This document shows positions 13,255 through 14,643 of a DNA stretch of 14,643 nt, piece by piece (the first letter of the stretch is position 1; each line of letters starts with the position of its first letter). The translations under genes and the position numbers were made by a program. This DNA comes from JAENVU01 sp031422675 (GTDB taxonomy: Bacteria; Actinomycetota; Acidimicrobiia; IMCC26256; JAENVU01), in the NCBI GenBank assembly GCA_031422675.1, contig JANPMG010000071.1, forward strand, positions 1 through 14,643, read 5' to 3'. The notes under the pieces were generated by a model. That model was not told the origin of the DNA. It did not search any database and worked only from the letters and a program-made list of their open reading frames with translations.

Positions 13255-14643
13255 TCAGTCGAAACACGTGCCTTGGACCCGCTCGGCGGCGGTCTCGAAC
13301 GCGGCGCGGGCCACCTCGGGGTCCACGTCGGCCTCGGGTTGAGCGATGATCACGCCGATCTCGGGCGCCTGCGCGATCGCCAGAGCGAGACACCGAGCGA
13401 CGGACGCGGGCGCGCCGGCGTCCGCCGCCTCCTTGGTGAACTCGGCCTCGATCTCGCTGTGGAGATCGAGGAGCGCGCCGGCGGTTTCGATTGCGGCATC
13501 CGGCGAGTTCAGCGTGGAACGCGCCCCGGGATCGCACGAGGTGACCATCACGGCACGACCACGGCGCTCGACGGTGGCCATGCCCGCCGGGAGCGCGGCC
13601 GCCCAGAGTTCGAAGTTCGCTTCGAGATCGTCGTTGCCAGCCGCGGTTCTCGCCTCGGTCACGATGCGCGTGCAGGTGCGGCCGTCGAACCGAAACCCTT
13701 GCGAACGACCGCCGGCCCACGCCGACGCGGCGCCGATCGCCTCGCCCGGACTGATGCGCGAGCCGAGGACCACGTACAGGTCGAACGCGCCGAACCCGTC
13801 GGACTCGCCGATTGCCTTCTCGCCCTTCCGGAGTTTGGGGTCGTTCACGCGCCGTGGCTTCGATTCGGTCAGCGGCGCGCTGGGTTCGATGAACATCTTC
13901 TGTGTGAACACGCCGCGCCGGAACGCGCGATCCACGTTGGCGTTGCCACCGTCGTTCGCAAGTACCTGGAGCACCGGCGGGCCGTAGCGATACGGGGCCG
14001 AGAACTCGAGCGTCACCACCGCGGGCACGGTCTTGGTTCCATCCTCCGCTGCGGATGCTTCCCGGTTCCGGGCCTTCCGGTACGCGCGGCGATCGACCAC
14101 GCTGAGGTCTCGAACGTATCGGCTCTCGATGCGGTCCGCATCACCCTCGACGAACGCGCGCAGCGCGGTCGACGAACTCTGCGGATCAGCATCGACTTTC
14201 TCTTCCATGGCGGTGAGATCGAAGTGTTGATCTTGGAGCGCGTGGGTCAGCTCGTGGGCCAGCGTGACCCGCCGCGACACGTCGGGTGTCCCTGCACCGC
14301 GGACCACGATCTCCTCGTCGTCGGGCGAGTAGAACGCGAGGACCGACGACTGTTGTTCGTCGTTGATCGCCTTGAAGAGATCCACCTTGCCGGTGATCAA
14401 TCCGGATGAACGCAATCCCTCCGTCAACCGATTCATCTCACGTCGGCGGGACTTGCTCGGCTTCGGATCGACGCCGACTTCCTTCTTGAAGTCGGCCTCA
14501 CTCAGGAATCGGACGGGGACGGGATGGTCGAACTTCAAGCCGCGCCACTGCTCGACCCGCGCCGGCAGGTCGCCGAGGCGCGCATCCCACTTCGACGGGT
14601 ACGACGATCCGGAGTCGAGGACACCCGAGCCGACCAGTCCGCC
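13255..14643 (-). CDS. HExxH zinc-metallopeptidase-like protein, N-terminus beyond the edge
   Basis: The minus-strand frame is open from the right edge to a TGA at 13255, giving 462 residues. The TTG at 14538 is probably internal, because coding-like sequence (YPSKWDARLGDLPARVEQWR) continues upstream. VTLAHELTHALQDQHFDL (about 127-143) contains the zinc-binding HELTH. ALRAFVEGDADRIE some 30 residues later supplies a Glu suited as third ligand, as in gluzincin-type peptidases. This 'HELTHALQDQ then EGDA' pattern occurs in large uncharacterised actinobacterial proteins, often lipoproteins or secreted. The signal region would be outside the window. The C-terminal 200 residues are Ala-rich and helical with two Cys. 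Substrate is unknown. Probably core chromosome. It ends against the 3' end of the convergent tRNA-Arg gene with one base between. Confidence 0.75.
   Translation of the reverse strand, partial: GGLVGSGVLDSGSSYPSKWDARLGDLPARVEQWRGLKFDHPVPVRFLSEADFKKEVGVDPKPSKSRRREMNRLTEGLRSSGLITGKVDLFKAINDEQQSSVLAFYSPDDEEIVVRGAGTPDVSRRVTLAHELTHALQDQHFDLTAMEEKVDADPQSSSTALRAFVEGDADRIESRYVRDLSVVDRRAYRKARNREASAAEDGTKTVPAVVTLEFSAPYRYGPPVLQVLANDGGNANVDRAFRRGVFTQKMFIEPSAPLTESKPRRVNDPKLRKGEKAIGESDGFGAFDLYVVLGSRISPGEAIGAASAWAGGRSQGFRFDGRTCTRIVTEARTAAGNDDLEANFELWAAALPAGMATVERRGRAVMVTSCDPGARSTLNSPDAAIETAGALLDLHSEIEAEFTKEAADAGAPASVARCLALAIAQAPEIGVIIAQPEADVDPEVARAAFETAAERVQGTCFD

Noticed and set aside
12947..13720. Minus-strand frame of 257 codons crossing the tRNA gene
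   Set aside because: Part of its sequence (GRIRTCGTRFRKPMLYPLSY) is simply the translated antisense of tRNA-Arg, a frequent artefact. It also overlaps supported genes on both sides.
1..14643. CRISPR array, rRNA, insertion sequence ends or a transposase
   Set aside because: No regularly spaced repeats, rRNA-like sequence or transposase motifs were found on either strand; the only recombinase is the tyrosine integrase.

Overview
The window is high-G+C DNA, with G or C at most third codon positions. It suits an actinobacterium. A Tat-exported PhoX-type protein, long actinobacterial-style proteins and GTG/TTG starts point loosely to Acidimicrobiia or a relative, but no phylogenetic marker is present and this is only inference.

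Layout: (1) 1-285, minus strand: start of a Tat-secreted PhoX/DUF839 phosphatase running off the left edge, probably core chromosome. (2) 286-774: no gene; it holds a perfect 10-bp inverted repeat. (3) 775-1612, minus: type II toxin-antitoxin operon (Phd/YefM antitoxin, RelE/ParE toxin with an unusual C-terminal extension) with a YefM-style operator. (4) 1768-2809, minus: second toxin-antitoxin-like pair, an XRE regulator and a DUF6036-type nucleotidyltransferase whose genes overlap. (5) 2793-4280, minus: decayed or truncated genes: a stand-alone T5orf172 (GIY-YIG-like) domain, a Calx-beta C-terminal remnant and a start-less 70-codon frame. (6) 4281-10985, minus: a complete, tightly overlapped jetABCD operon, i.e. 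a type I Wadjet anti-plasmid condensin-nuclease system. This is the main content of the window. (7) 11233-13054, plus: an intact tyrosine integrase translationally coupled to two small unrecognised genes. (8) 13181-13253, plus: tRNA-Arg(CCU). (9) 13255-14643, minus: a HExxH metallopeptidase-like protein cut by the right edge.

Regions 3-7 together look like a mobile defence island of about 12 kb, lying between core-like genes and beside a tRNA gene. Wadjet would recognise and cut circular plasmids: JetA, JetB and JetC form the loop-extruding MukFEB-like motor and JetD is the Toprim nuclease. The two toxin-antitoxin modules could act as stabilisers or extra defence, and the integrase is the likely mobility gene. 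The att repeats were not found inside the window, so the island limits are inferred. The least understood part is the integrase-coupled two-gene cassette at 12342-13054.
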